From NCBI GenBank assembly GCA_964470195.1, contig CAYYBG010000002.1, positions 1-64,000 on the forward strand: a stretch of 64,000 nucleotides of DNA. The letters are read 5' to 3'. Made by a program: the position numbers and the translations under genes. Each line of letters begins with the position of its first letter. Within the stretch, counting starts at the first letter, position 1. The notes below the pieces were generated by a model. That model saw only the letters and a list, made by a program, of their open reading frames with translations, was not told the origin of the DNA and did no database searches. The DNA comes from RFPI01 sp964470195. Its GTDB lineage: Bacteria > Pseudomonadota > Gammaproteobacteria > Burkholderiales > Methylophilaceae. This document shows, one piece after another, positions 25,250 to 33,338 of this stretch.

Positions 25250-25693
25250 TTAAGTGAGTTTTGCTTTAATCAATAAGGATATTTTAGCCATATCGGCGCG
25301 GCCTAACACCTGAGGTTTGACCAAAGCCATGACTTTGCCCATTTCTTGCATATTTTGTGCACCACTGGCACTGATCGATTGAGCGATGATTTGGTCAATT
25401 TCATCATCGCTTAATTGCGCTGGTAAATATGCCTGCAAAATCTCTGATTCAAATTTTTCAGCATCAGCTAAGTCATGGCGCTGAGCAGCTTCATATTGAC
25501 TGATGGAGTCACGCCGCTGTTTCAGCATTTTCTCGATAATTTCAATCACTTGCTGATCATTAAGCTCAATACGCTCGTCGACTTCACGCTGCTTGATAGC
25601 AGCTTGCAAAAGACGAATAGCGCCAAGACGCTCAGTTTCCTTGGCGCGCATGGCGTTTTTCATATCTTCGGTAATACGCGTCTTCAACGACAC
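25250..25693 (-). CDS. GatB/YqeY domain-containing protein
   Basis: A 147-residue YqeY-like protein, homologous to the C-terminal tail domain of the GatB amidotransferase subunit. Family segments seen: MSLKTRITEDMKNAMRAKE, IRLLQAAIKQREVDER, and the C-terminal GKVMALVKPQVLGRADM. YqeY is thought to bind tRNA, but its role is not established. It lies between rpsU and dnaG, its usual position in betaproteobacteria. Confidence 0.93.
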   Translation of the reverse strand: MSLKTRITEDMKNAMRAKETERLGAIRLLQAAIKQREVDERIELNDQQVIEIIEKMLKQRRDSISQYEAAQRHDLADAEKFESEILQAYLPAQLSDDEIDQIIAQSISASGAQNMQEMGKVMALVKPQVLGRADMAKISLLIKAKLT

Positions 25694-25714
25694 GAGATGC
25701 CTCTACTAAGAAAA

Positions 25715-25927
25715 TTAGTAAAGTTTAGGTGCCAGTGTTTGGCTACGAATGCGGCGATAGTGACGTTTTACAGCAGCTGCAGCTTTACGCTTACGTTCCC
25801 ATGTAGGTTTCTCGTAGAACTCACGGGCACGCAAATCAGTCAGCAAACCAGTCTTTTCAATCAAACGTTTGAAACGACGCAGCGCAACGTCAAATGGCTC
25901 ATTCTCTTTCACACAAACTGTGGTCAT
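25715..25927 (-). CDS. rpsU: 30S ribosomal protein S21
   Basis: A 70-residue basic protein matching bS21 (MTTVCVKENEPFDVALRRFKRLIEK-type start, then EFYEKPTWERKRK and a basic tail). It helps base-pairing of mRNA leaders with the 16S 3' end. It is the first gene of the rpsU-yqeY-dnaG-rpoD series, 21 bases before yqeY, and divergent from tsaD. Confidence 0.97.
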   Translation of the reverse strand: MTTVCVKENEPFDVALRRFKRLIEKTGLLTDLRAREFYEKPTWERKRKAAAAVKRHYRRIRSQTLAPKLY

Positions 25928-26039
25928 AAAATTGATTCCGTTACTTGCTAAGAAAAGTGCGACATTCTATCGATATGAGAGTAATTAATCAACAAGATAT
26001 GCAATAATTTCGCCTTTGTTGATCACCGAGCTCCTAATC

Positions 26040-27059
26040 ATGCTGATTTTAGGCATTGAATCTTCTTGTGACGAAACTGGAATCGCCCTTTACGATTGTC
26101 AGCGAGGCCTATTGGCACATGCCTTACATTCTCAAGTTGAAATGCACGCTGAGTATGGTGGTGTAGTACCTGAACTTGCCTCGCGCGACCACATTAAGCG
26201 AGTACTTCCCTTACTGACGCATACGCTAAAACAATGCAACAAAAGCTTATCTGATATAGATGCCATTGCTTATACCGAAGGACCTGGATTATCAGGCGCG
26301 CTATTAGTTGGCTCCAGTATAGCCAATGCGTTAGCGTTTAGTTTAAATATTCCGGTCATTCCTGTTCATCATCTCGAGGGCCATTTATTAGCCCCCTTGC
26401 TGGAGGCGAATGCTCCAAACTTTCCTTTTGTTGCTTTACTTGTATCTGGCGGCCACACACAGCTGATATATGTTCAGAGTATTGGGCAATATCGACTTTT
26501 AGGTGATACCCTTGATGATGCTGCCGGTGAGGCTTTTGATAAAACTGCCAAACTATTGGATCTTGGCTACCCTGGTGGTCCAGCCCTAGCTAAATTAGCT
26601 GAACAAGGCCAGGCCAATCAGTGCAAATTACCCCGCCCTATGTTACATAGCGGTGATTTGAATTTTAGTTTTAGTGGTCTCAAAACTGCGGTGCTTACGC
26701 TAATACAGAATCAACAAAGTCCGCTCAATCATCAAACGCGTGCAAATATCGCCTACGAATTTCAGGAAGCAGTTACCGATATCTTGGCGCAAAAGTGTCT
26801 GCTTGCTCTCAAACAAACTAATATGTCGCAATTAATCGTTTCTGGGGGGGTTGGCGCCAACCTTCGTCTCAGAGAGAAACTTACCAGCTTTGCCAAACAA
26901 GCTGGAGTGCAAGTCCATTATCCACGTATCGAATTTTGTACTGATAATGGCGCCATGATTGCCTTTGCTGGTTCAATGCGCGCTAGCAGAGACGCGCTTA
27001 AAAGAGGGGCATTTTCAGTTAGACCAAGATGGGATTTAACTGCTTTGAATGCTAGTTAG
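26040..27059 (+). CDS. tsaD: tRNA N6-threonylcarbamoyladenosine transferase subunit
   Basis: A 339-residue ASKHA-fold protein that, with TsaB and TsaE, transfers threonylcarbamoyl to A37 of tRNAs reading ANN codons. Seen: GIESSCDETGIA at the N-terminus, the metal motif HHLEGH (about residue 107), LVSGGHTQL, and the phosphate motif VSGGVGANLRLR. ATG 26040 gives the family length and start; the frame is open eight codons further to 26016. It is divergent from rpsU and convergent with plsY, two bases from its stop. Confidence 0.96.
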   Translation: MLILGIESSCDETGIALYDCQRGLLAHALHSQVEMHAEYGGVVPELASRDHIKRVLPLLTHTLKQCNKSLSDIDAIAYTEGPGLSGALLVGSSIANALAFSLNIPVIPVHHLEGHLLAPLLEANAPNFPFVALLVSGGHTQLIYVQSIGQYRLLGDTLDDAAGEAFDKTAKLLDLGYPGGPALAKLAEQGQANQCKLPRPMLHSGDLNFSFSGLKTAVLTLIQNQQSPLNHQTRANIAYEFQEAVTDILAQKCLLALKQTNMSQLIVSGGVGANLRLREKLTSFAKQAGVQVHYPRIEFCTDNGAMIAFAGSMRASRDALKRGAFSVRPRWDLTALNAS

Positions 27060-27061
27060 TG

Positions 27062-27685
27062 CTATTTTTTTTTGCCAAATCCAGCCTCAGTCCCTGACAA
27101 GAGTTTTTGAATATTGCTACGATGACGCCAAATCAACATGACTGATATCAATGCAATCACTAATTCCAAATCCTGATAAGGTAGCAGGTACCATGCATAC
27201 AAGGGAGCTAATACTGCGGCTGCCAGTGCAGCCAAAGAAGAATACTTTGTTAAAGCAAATATCAGTACCCAAGTGGCCAAAACTGCCAAGGCCAAAGGAA
27301 TTGACATGGCCAGAATAACCCCTAGCGCAGTAGCTACGCCCTTCCCCCCCTTGAATTTATAAAATACTGGATATAAATGCCCGATAAAAACTGCAATCGC
27401 GACAGCACTGGTAATCCATAATACGCCGCCATCGGGTTGCATGACCAACCATACGGGGAACCATCCTTTAAAAGCATCTCCAAACAGGGTGAGCGCAGCG
27501 GCGGCTTTTTTTCCACTTCTTAATACATTCGTTGCACCTGGATTGCCAGATCCAATGGTGCGTGGATCAGGCAGATTGAATATTTTGCTCACCAGAATTC
27601 CAAAAGCTATTGAACCTAATAAATAGGCGGCAATAATTTGTATGACCGCAATCGGATTGACGTCAATAAAGCCTAGCTCATTCAT
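27062..27685 (-). CDS. plsY: Glycerol-3-phosphate acyltransferase PlsY
   Basis: A 207-residue multi-span membrane enzyme that acylates glycerol-3-phosphate from acyl-phosphate, the first step of phospholipid synthesis. Conserved loops are present: GSIAFGILVSK, DPRTIGSGNPGATNVLR, GDAFKGW and HLYPVFYKFKGGKGVATALG. It is convergent with tsaD and divergent from folB, the common arrangement in betaproteobacteria. Confidence 0.96.
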   Translation of the reverse strand: MNELGFIDVNPIAVIQIIAAYLLGSIAFGILVSKIFNLPDPRTIGSGNPGATNVLRSGKKAAAALTLFGDAFKGWFPVWLVMQPDGGVLWITSAVAIAVFIGHLYPVFYKFKGGKGVATALGVILAMSIPLALAVLATWVLIFALTKYSSLAALAAAVLAPLYAWYLLPYQDLELVIALISVMLIWRHRSNIQKLLSGTEAGFGKKK

Positions 27686-27775
27686 GATGTTCTACTCTAC
27701 AATCATCAGTAGTTAAAAGCTTATTGTAAACCATCATTCCTACTAATCACCATGATAGAAAGCAAGACCGGCGCG

Positions 27776-28138
27776 ATGAACAGCATTTTTATTCAAGATC
27801 TTAAAGTCAAAACCAAATTAGGCGTGCCTGATTGGGAGCGGCTGTTGCCACAAAGCGTGGTGATAGACATTGAAATTGCACTTCCCAACCACGCGAATTT
27901 CAACTCGGATAATATTCAAGATACGATTGATTATGGCGAGGTCTGTCACATGGTCGAGAGTTTACTGGGACAACAAACTTTTAAATTAGTCGAAACCATG
28001 GCAGAGCAGATCTGCCAACTTATCCTGCAAGATTTCAAAGCACCTTGGGTGCGTATTAAAATTAGTAAACTCAATATTTTGCGCTCAGCAAAAGCGGTAG
28101 GCGTCATTATCGAGAGAGGTCAACGCCCTCAAGCTTGA
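27776..28138 (+). CDS. folB: Dihydroneopterin aldolase
   Basis: A 120-residue FolB that splits 7,8-dihydroneopterin to 6-hydroxymethyl-dihydropterin and glycolaldehyde in folate synthesis. The family start (MNSIFIQDLKVKTKLGVPDWER) supports ATG 27776, although the frame is open from ATG 27752 and neither has a clear SD. Catalytic features: the Glu of VPDWER, DTIDYGEV, and a C-terminal Lys in RIKISKLNIL. It ends one base before the convergent xerD. Folate carriers matter for C1 metabolism, but nothing here shows special regulation. Confidence 0.93.
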   Translation: MNSIFIQDLKVKTKLGVPDWERLLPQSVVIDIEIALPNHANFNSDNIQDTIDYGEVCHMVESLLGQQTFKLVETMAEQICQLILQDFKAPWVRIKISKLNILRSAKAVGVIIERGQRPQA

Positions 28139-29047
28139 TTAGCCACGTGGATGATGCACGCTATGCAACTGTTTCAAGCGCTCACGTGCCACATGGGTAT
28201 AGATTTGTGTAGTCGAGATATCCGCATGTCCCAAAAGCATCTGAACTACACGCAAATCAGCACCATGATTTAATAAATGCGTAGCGAAAGCATGACGCAA
28301 TACGTGTGGGGAGAGTGGTTTGCGTATGCCGGCTTGTAGCGCATAACGCTTAATCAAATACCAAAAAGCCTGACGCGTCATAGCGTCACCACGTTGAGTA
28401 ACGAACAAAGCGTCGGACAATCGTTGTTGCAGAATTTGCGGACGCGCCTGTTGTATATAACGTTGTATCCATTCAACTGCGACCTCACCCATAGGCACCA
28501 AACGGGTCTTACTACCTTTGCCAGTCACCCGCACAACGCCCTCATTTAGGCTGACTTCCATCACCTTCATCCCAACTAATTCACTCACCCGCAAACCACT
28601 GGCATATAGCAGTTCGAGCATAGCTTTGTCGCGCATTCCTATCATCTGATTGACGTCTGGTGCAGCCAGTAAGGATTCAACCTCACCCTCATTCAAGCTT
28701 TTAGGTAAAGAGCGAGGTAACTTGGGTGCCTCTATCATGACGCTGGGGTCTTTGCTAATTTTATTCTCGCGTAAATAATATCGATAAAAGCGACGCAGAC
28801 TTGCAATCAAACGAGAGATACTGCGCGCTTTTGTGAGAGGTGATCGCTGGGCAAGATATTGTTGAATCGTTACTTGATCGACTTGTAACAGAGTTGCATG
28901 GTGCTCGTTCTCAAGCCATCTGGCGAACTGACTGATGTCCAGTCGGTAACTATCTAAGGTATTTTTAGCAAGACCTTCCTCTAACCATAAGCCATCAATA
29001 AACTGATCCAATGCTTGTTGATTTTCAGTATGCAAGACGATGGCCAT
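28139..29047 (-). CDS. xerD: Site-specific tyrosine recombinase XerD
   Basis: A 302-residue tyrosine recombinase that resolves chromosome dimers at dif with XerC. The catalytic set is complete: Arg153 (ASGLRVSEL), Lys177 (GKGSKTR), His248 and Arg251 (PHVLRHAFATHLL), His274 (LLGHADI) and Tyr283 (QIYTHV). The N-terminal SAM-like domain and the LPKSL...P linker match XerD rather than XerC. It overlaps the 3' end of ogt by 23 bases and is probably translated from the same mRNA. Confidence 0.95.
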   Translation of the reverse strand: MAIVLHTENQQALDQFIDGLWLEEGLAKNTLDSYRLDISQFARWLENEHHATLLQVDQVTIQQYLAQRSPLTKARSISRLIASLRRFYRYYLRENKISKDPSVMIEAPKLPRSLPKSLNEGEVESLLAAPDVNQMIGMRDKAMLELLYASGLRVSELVGMKVMEVSLNEGVVRVTGKGSKTRLVPMGEVAVEWIQRYIQQARPQILQQRLSDALFVTQRGDAMTRQAFWYLIKRYALQAGIRKPLSPHVLRHAFATHLLNHGADLRVVQMLLGHADISTTQIYTHVARERLKQLHSVHHPRG

Positions 29048-29534
29048 TGCCTACTCCTTCATGATCTAGCAGCCATTGTTTTATCGCCAAACCATCCGCT
29101 CTACCCTGCATAAACCCGCCCAGACCATGACTGGCCACCACTCTGTGACAGGGGATGAGCAGTGGTAGAGGGTTAGCACCACAGGCATTTGCCACTGCAC
29201 GTGGGCCCGAGCCAAGTTTCTTTGCCAAAGCTTGATAACTTATCGTTGAGCCCAAGGGGATGTTGGATATTGCTTGCCATACTGTTTGTTGAAAAGTTGT
29301 GCCTTGATTCAGGTGCGAAAGTAGGTCGAGTACATCAAACTGAAAGGTCTTGGCTTTGTTAAGATAGGCTTCAATATTCTTTGCCAGTTGTTGCGCGCGA
29401 GGGGTGCAATAGGTATTTGCTGATATTGCTCGCAAATCAATTCTCGCCAAAGCGCCAGCTTGATTGAAGCTTATCAGCACTGAGCCAAAAGGTGCGGAAA
29501 TGACGGCTTCCTGCATTAATTTCAAGTGATACAT
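29025..29534 (-). CDS. ogt: Methylated-DNA--[protein]-cysteine S-methyltransferase
   Basis: A 169-residue suicide repair protein that takes the methyl group of O6-methylguanine. The active-site motif IPCHRVV (Cys129) is followed by the GLGGF loop, and the helix-turn-helix segment SYQALAKKLGSGPRAVANACGAN is intact. No AdaA-type regulatory domain is present, so it is the Ogt form. Its gene overlaps xerD. Repair of alkylated bases is useful in a cell making formaldehyde and other C1 electrophiles, though the link is only suggestive. Confidence 0.94.
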   Translation of the reverse strand: MYHLKLMQEAVISAPFGSVLISFNQAGALARIDLRAISANTYCTPRAQQLAKNIEAYLNKAKTFQFDVLDLLSHLNQGTTFQQTVWQAISNIPLGSTISYQALAKKLGSGPRAVANACGANPLPLLIPCHRVVASHGLGGFMQGRADGLAIKQWLLDHEGVGNGHRLAY

Positions 29535-29594
29535 AATCGCCTATTATGCGCAAGTTAATGACAAATTTCACGCAATCCTAGTGAATTACTTGGC

Positions 29595-29627
29595 AAAAAA
29601 AAGCCCCACATGGTGTGGGGCTTTTTT
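29595..29627. terminator. Intrinsic terminator after rplS
   Basis: AAGCCCCACA / TGTGGGGCTT with a three-base loop and A/T runs on both sides closes the rpsP-rimM-trmD-rplS operon, ten bases after the rplS stop. Confidence 0.92.
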
Positions 29628-29635
29628 CTATGTGC

Positions 29636-30037
29636 TTATTCAGCAGCTTCTGCTTCTGGCGCCATGATTTCTTTCTCACGCGCTTGCAATTTTTCTTTAA
29701 TACGAGCTGACTTACCAGAACGTTCACGTAGATAGTACAACTTGCTACGTCGCACGTCACCACGACGTTTTACTTCGATACTGGCAATCAAAGGTGAATA
29801 TGTTTGGAAGGTTCTTTCCACGCCCTCACCTGAGGAGATTTTGCGTACGACGAATGAGGAATTTAGGCCGCGGTTACGCATAGAGATGACAACACCTTCG
29901 TATGCCTGTACACGCTTACGGTTACCTTCAACCACATTCACACCAACCACCACGGTATCGCCTGGGGCGAACTGGGGAATATTTTTTCCTAAACGAGCGA
30001 TTTCTTCCTGCTCTAGGGTTTCAATAATATTTGCCAC
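29636..30037 (-). CDS. rplS: 50S ribosomal protein L19
   Basis: A 133-residue bL19 with the typical FAPGDTVVVGVNVVEGNRKR and RAYEGVVI-like segments, RNRGLNSSFVVRKISSGEGVERTFQ and YLRERSGKSARIKEK. A short Ala/Glu tail follows. It is the last gene of the rpsP-rimM-trmD-rplS operon, 14 bases after trmD. Confidence 0.98.
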   Translation of the reverse strand: MANIIETLEQEEIARLGKNIPQFAPGDTVVVGVNVVEGNRKRVQAYEGVVISMRNRGLNSSFVVRKISSGEGVERTFQTYSPLIASIEVKRRGDVRRSKLYYLRERSGKSARIKEKLQAREKEIMAPEAEAAE

Positions 30038-30051
30038 TTTTACTACTCCTT

Positions 30052-30807
30052 TTATTTATCTGAATCTTGTTCCTGCTCTGAAAATTCAAGCAGCCGAGAT
30101 TCTTCTTTTGTTAAAGACCTTGCGGCCATTAAATCCGGACGTTGAGTCCTTGTTTTCAATAACGACTGTTGAAGTCGCCATTGTTTTATCTTGGCATGGT
30201 GTCCTGATAACAACACTTCAGGCACGGCCATCCCCTGATATACCTCAGGTCGGGTGTAATGCGGACAGTCTAATAAGCCGTCTACAAATGAATCCTGCGT
30301 TGCAGAATCAGCATCACCCAACGCCCCCGGCAATTGCCGGATGATGGCGTCCATCAATACCATTGCAGGTAACTCGCCACCAGATAGGACATAATCTCCT
30401 ATCGAATATTCTTCATCCACTTGAGTATCCAACAGTCGTTGGTCTACTCCTTCATAGCGACTGCACATTAGCGTCAACGCTGAATAGCTGGCTAAGCGCA
30501 TCACATCTTGATGGCGCAATTGTTTGCCACTGGGGGACAAATGCACCACTGGGCCCGACACCTTAGCCTGCTGTTGACGCAGTTGCGCTGCTTGAATAGT
30601 TGCAGCAAGTGGCTCTATTAGCATGACCATTCCAGGTCCACCGCCATAAGGTCTGTCATCCACGGTGTGATGAACATCATCAGTGAAATCTCTGGGATTC
30701 CACAAATGACACTGATATAACTGCCGATCTAGTGCTCTAGCAGTGATACCGTGCTGTGTCAGGGCGGAAAACATAACAGGGAACAGTGTGATTACATCAA
30801 ACTGCAT
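30052..30807 (-). CDS. trmD: tRNA (guanosine(37)-N1)-methyltransferase
   Basis: A 251-residue SPOUT methyltransferase that makes m1G37 in tRNAs and prevents frameshifting. Seen: FDVITLFPVMF at the N-terminus, DDRPYGGGPGMVM, the knot segments LMCSRYEGVDQR and YSIGDYVLSGGELPAMV, and DSFVDGLLDCPHYTRPE. It follows rimM after four bases. Confidence 0.97.
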   Translation of the reverse strand: MQFDVITLFPVMFSALTQHGITARALDRQLYQCHLWNPRDFTDDVHHTVDDRPYGGGPGMVMLIEPLAATIQAAQLRQQQAKVSGPVVHLSPSGKQLRHQDVMRLASYSALTLMCSRYEGVDQRLLDTQVDEEYSIGDYVLSGGELPAMVLMDAIIRQLPGALGDADSATQDSFVDGLLDCPHYTRPEVYQGMAVPEVLLSGHHAKIKQWRLQQSLLKTRTQRPDLMAARSLTKEESRLLEFSEQEQDSDK

Positions 30808-30811
30808 CGTA

Positions 30812-31357
30812 TCAATCCCACTCAGCTAACCAATCCACTGTTACCACGCCAGTAGCGCTGTTTACATCAATCACAGTTTGTGCGACAAAAGGCAACAAAC
30901 GTTGTTTATTCACTGAGCTATCTTGCACCACCAACACATCATTGGCGCCAGTAGCAAACACATCCTGTATCTGTCCAAGTATCTGTTGCTGCATGTTGAC
31001 CACCTGCATACCGATTAAATCGGACCAATAAAATTCATTTTCAGGCAACACAGGTAGTACATCACGAGGTACCGCAATATGTTGACTTTTGAGCAACATT
31101 GCTGACTCTCTATCATTCACACCGAACAATTTAACAACTAAAAAATCCGCATGAATTTTAGCTGCCTCAAGTTTAAACTCACGCCATGGCGAGGCTTTTA
31201 AACCAGGTTTCAAAGAGGCTTCAGTGCGTCCCAACCACCAACAATCATATTCCAACAAACCGTCTACTTGTTCAGTGCTAGGCTGAATTTTTAGCCAGCC
31301 TAAAATGCCATATGGGGCGACTACGCGCCCCATAACGACCATATTTTCCAAACTCAA
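30812..31357 (-). CDS. rimM: Ribosome maturation factor RimM
   Basis: A 181-residue 30S assembly factor with an N-terminal RimM domain (MGRVVAPYGILGWLKIQP) and a C-terminal PRC-barrel (FYWSDLIGMQVVNMQQQILGQI, then GANDVLVV and LLPFVAQTVIDV). It binds S19 and the head of 16S rRNA. Position between rpsP and trmD confirms it. Confidence 0.96.
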   Translation of the reverse strand: MSLENMVVMGRVVAPYGILGWLKIQPSTEQVDGLLEYDCWWLGRTEASLKPGLKASPWREFKLEAAKIHADFLVVKLFGVNDRESAMLLKSQHIAVPRDVLPVLPENEFYWSDLIGMQVVNMQQQILGQIQDVFATGANDVLVVQDSSVNKQRLLPFVAQTVIDVNSATGVVTVDWLAEWD

Positions 31358-31387
31358 TTGCTCCGGTTATAACAACCGTTGCTAATC

Positions 31388-31873
31388 TTATTCAGCCGCA
31401 GCTTCTGGTGCAGCGTCAGCAGCGGGTGCTGCTTCTGCGGCTGGAGCGGCTTCTTCAGCAGGTGCTGCTTCAACTGGTGCTGCTTCATCAGCAGCAGCGG
31501 CGGCTTCTTGCTCAGCCTTCAATGCAGCTTCAGCTTCTTTTGCTGCAGCAGCGGCTTTAGCAGCAATCTCAGCTTGCTTTTTAGCAACTTTCGCAGCGTC
31601 TTTAGCACGGCGCTTAGCCTCGCCCTCTGGACCTTGTGCATGCTCTTTAACCAAGCGTGCTACACAGTCAGATAACTGGGCGCCGTGTTCACGCCAGTAT
31701 TGAATACGAGCTGAATCCAAGCGCAAGTTCTCTTGACCTTGCTTACCCAGCGGGCTGTAGAAGCCAACGCGCTCAATAAAGCGACCATCGCGTCTGTTGC
31801 GAGAATCGGCAACAACAACACTGTAAAAAGGATTTTTCTTCGCGCCACCACGGGCTAATCGAATAATGACCAT
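31388..31873 (-). CDS. rpsP: 30S ribosomal protein S16 with a long C-terminal tail
   Basis: The first 83 or so residues are a normal bS16 (MVIIRLARGGAKKNPFYSVVVAD, then GRFIERVGFYSP and ARIQYWREHGAQ). About 75 extra residues follow: a Lys/Ala-rich helix-prone part, then a low-complexity Ala/Glu/Pro tail with repeats such as EEAAPAAEAAPAADAAP. Most S16 proteins are 80-90 residues. The tail is in frame with a normal stop and codon use, so it is probably translated. First gene of the operon; a 24-bp palindrome lies 72 bases upstream. Confidence 0.97.
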   Translation of the reverse strand: MVIIRLARGGAKKNPFYSVVVADSRNRRDGRFIERVGFYSPLGKQGQENLRLDSARIQYWREHGAQLSDCVARLVKEHAQGPEGEAKRRAKDAAKVAKKQAEIAAKAAAAAKEAEAALKAEQEAAAAADEAAPVEAAPAEEAAPAAEAAPAADAAPEAAAE

Positions 31874-31944
31874 AATTTTTTTACTCTAGTAGGTTTTACA
31901 GAAAGGGGCGGATTTTACGTTATTTTGTCATCGCTTGGCAAGGC

Positions 31945-31968
31945 AAATTGATGAAATTTCATCAATTT
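31945..31968. repeat. Perfect 24-bp palindrome upstream of rpsP
   Basis: AAATTGATGAAA is followed directly by its reverse complement TTTCATCAATTT, with no mismatch. It sits between rpsP (start 31873) and queC (stop 32011). It may be an operator, or a terminator for queC, though the minus strand lacks a T run after it. Confidence 0.6.
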
Positions 31969-31985
31969 TTATCAGATGGACTGCT

Positions 31986-32013
31986 TAAGCTTGACTCACT
32001 GATATCAAGCTTA
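31986..32013 (-). terminator. Hairpin at the queC stop
   Basis: TAAGCTTGA / TCAAGCTTA, nine pairs with a ten-base loop, overlaps the queC stop codon. There is no T run, so it may protect the mRNA 3' end rather than terminate. Confidence 0.35.
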
Positions 32014-32682
32014 GTTTTGATAAAGCGTTGGATCAGCTAATCCTGCTTGCAAAAATCCAGCTTTGCGTAGGCGGCAGGAGTCGCAGACACCACAGGCTGC
32101 GCCATCCTGTCGGGCCTGATAGCAAGACACCGTCAAGCTATAGTCCACCCCCAAAGCTGTTCCAGTTTGGATAATCTCGGCTTTGGTCATATTGATCAGC
32201 GGGCTATGAATTTTAATTTGTTTGCCTTCGACAGCACTTTTGGTAGCTAAATTGGCCATCTGTTGAAAAGCTTGTATGTATTCAGGTCGGCAATCGGGAT
32301 AACCAGAGTAATCTAGAGCATTAATTCCCACAAAGATATCTTGCGCTTGCAACACTTCGGCCCAAGCCAGCGCCATAGAAAGCATGATGGTATTTCTCGC
32401 CGGCACATAGGTGACGGGGATCCCCTCTGTTGGCATCTCAGGGACTGAAATATGACAATCTGTTAACGCCGAACCTCCAAAAAATGCCATGTCTAGTTGA
32501 ATGGTATGGTGTTGTACTGCACCCATCGCTGTTGCCAAGCGTTGCGCTGCTTGCAACTCAGCGATGTGACGCTGATGGTAATCCACACTTAAGCAATAGT
32601 TAGCAAATCCTTGTGACTTAGCTATGGCAAGTACAGTAGTCGAATCTAATCCACCGGAGAGCAAGATAACCGCTTTTTTCAT
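32011..32682 (-). CDS. queC: 7-cyano-7-deazaguanine synthase
   Basis: A 223-residue ATP-dependent enzyme making preQ0 from 7-carboxy-7-deazaguanine for queuosine synthesis. It has the PP-loop LLSGGLDSTT (residues 7-16), the VPARNTIMLSMALAWAE helix and the C-terminal zinc cluster C-x8-C-x2-C-x2-C (CYQARQDGAACGVCDSC). It follows queE after two bases and ends the tol-pal-cpoB-queE-queC series. Confidence 0.96.
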   Translation of the reverse strand: MKKAVILLSGGLDSTTVLAIAKSQGFANYCLSVDYHQRHIAELQAAQRLATAMGAVQHHTIQLDMAFFGGSALTDCHISVPEMPTEGIPVTYVPARNTIMLSMALAWAEVLQAQDIFVGINALDYSGYPDCRPEYIQAFQQMANLATKSAVEGKQIKIHSPLINMTKAEIIQTGTALGVDYSLTVSCYQARQDGAACGVCDSCRLRKAGFLQAGLADPTLYQN

Positions 32683-32684
32683 GA

Positions 32685-33320
32685 CTATACACCTTGCCTT
32701 TCACCCCAAATAACTTTGTGCAACTGCACCTGCATTCTTGCCTGCAATCCACTTTGCAACAACCATTCTGCAAGGTCTTGGGCTTGGATTTGATGATAGC
32801 TTGGGGAGAAAATCAGCGGGAATCGTTGTAGATGATGTTGCGCAATACATTCCACTGACCAATCAAAATCTGCACGAGAACACACTACAAACTTAATTTC
32901 ATCGTTGCATTTCAAATGATGAATATTACTCCAAAGATTTTTTTCTTCTTCTTTGGAATCTGGGGTTTTTATATCCATCACTATCATTACCCGTTGGTCA
33001 ACTTGAGCAATATCTATGGCGCCACTTGTTTCCAAAGAGACTTGATAGCCGACATCAGCCAGTTTTGACAACAAGTCAATACATGCCTTTTGTGCCAGTG
33101 GCTCACCTCCTGTGACACACACAGTTTTGCAAGGATATTTTGCTATCGCCTGCAAGATTTCTGGTTCGGTCATCAATTTTCCGCCACGAAAAGCGTATTC
33201 AGTATCGCAATATCCACAACGTAATGGACATCCAGTAAGTCGAATAAATATCGTGGGTAGTCCGATACGTGAGGACTCACCTTGTATAGAGAAAAAGATT
33301 TCATGAACACGAACTGGCAT
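32685..33320 (-). CDS. queE: 7-carboxy-7-deazaguanine synthase
   Basis: A 211-residue radical SAM enzyme that converts 6-carboxytetrahydropterin to 7-carboxy-7-deazaguanine. The cluster motif is CPLRCGYCDTEY (CxxxCxxC), preceded by the QGESSRIGLPTIFIRLTG start typical of QueE and followed by CVTGGEPLAQ. It lies 18 bases after cpoB and two before queC. Confidence 0.96.
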   Translation of the reverse strand: MPVRVHEIFFSIQGESSRIGLPTIFIRLTGCPLRCGYCDTEYAFRGGKLMTEPEILQAIAKYPCKTVCVTGGEPLAQKACIDLLSKLADVGYQVSLETSGAIDIAQVDQRVMIVMDIKTPDSKEEEKNLWSNIHHLKCNDEIKFVVCSRADFDWSVECIAQHHLQRFPLIFSPSYHQIQAQDLAEWLLQSGLQARMQVQLHKVIWGERQGV

Positions 33321-33338
33321 TTAAGACTCGAGATGATG

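Noticed and set aside
28139..29047. Integrase marking a mobile element
   Set aside because: Motifs and context identify the housekeeping recombinase XerD, not an element.
29742..30344. 200-codon plus-strand ORF
   Set aside because: It is antisense to rplS and trmD, both of which are certain genes.
33321..33338. A preQ1 riboswitch in front of queE
   Set aside because: Only 18 bases separate cpoB and queE, and no preQ1 aptamer pattern is visible; the genes are read from the tol-pal transcript.
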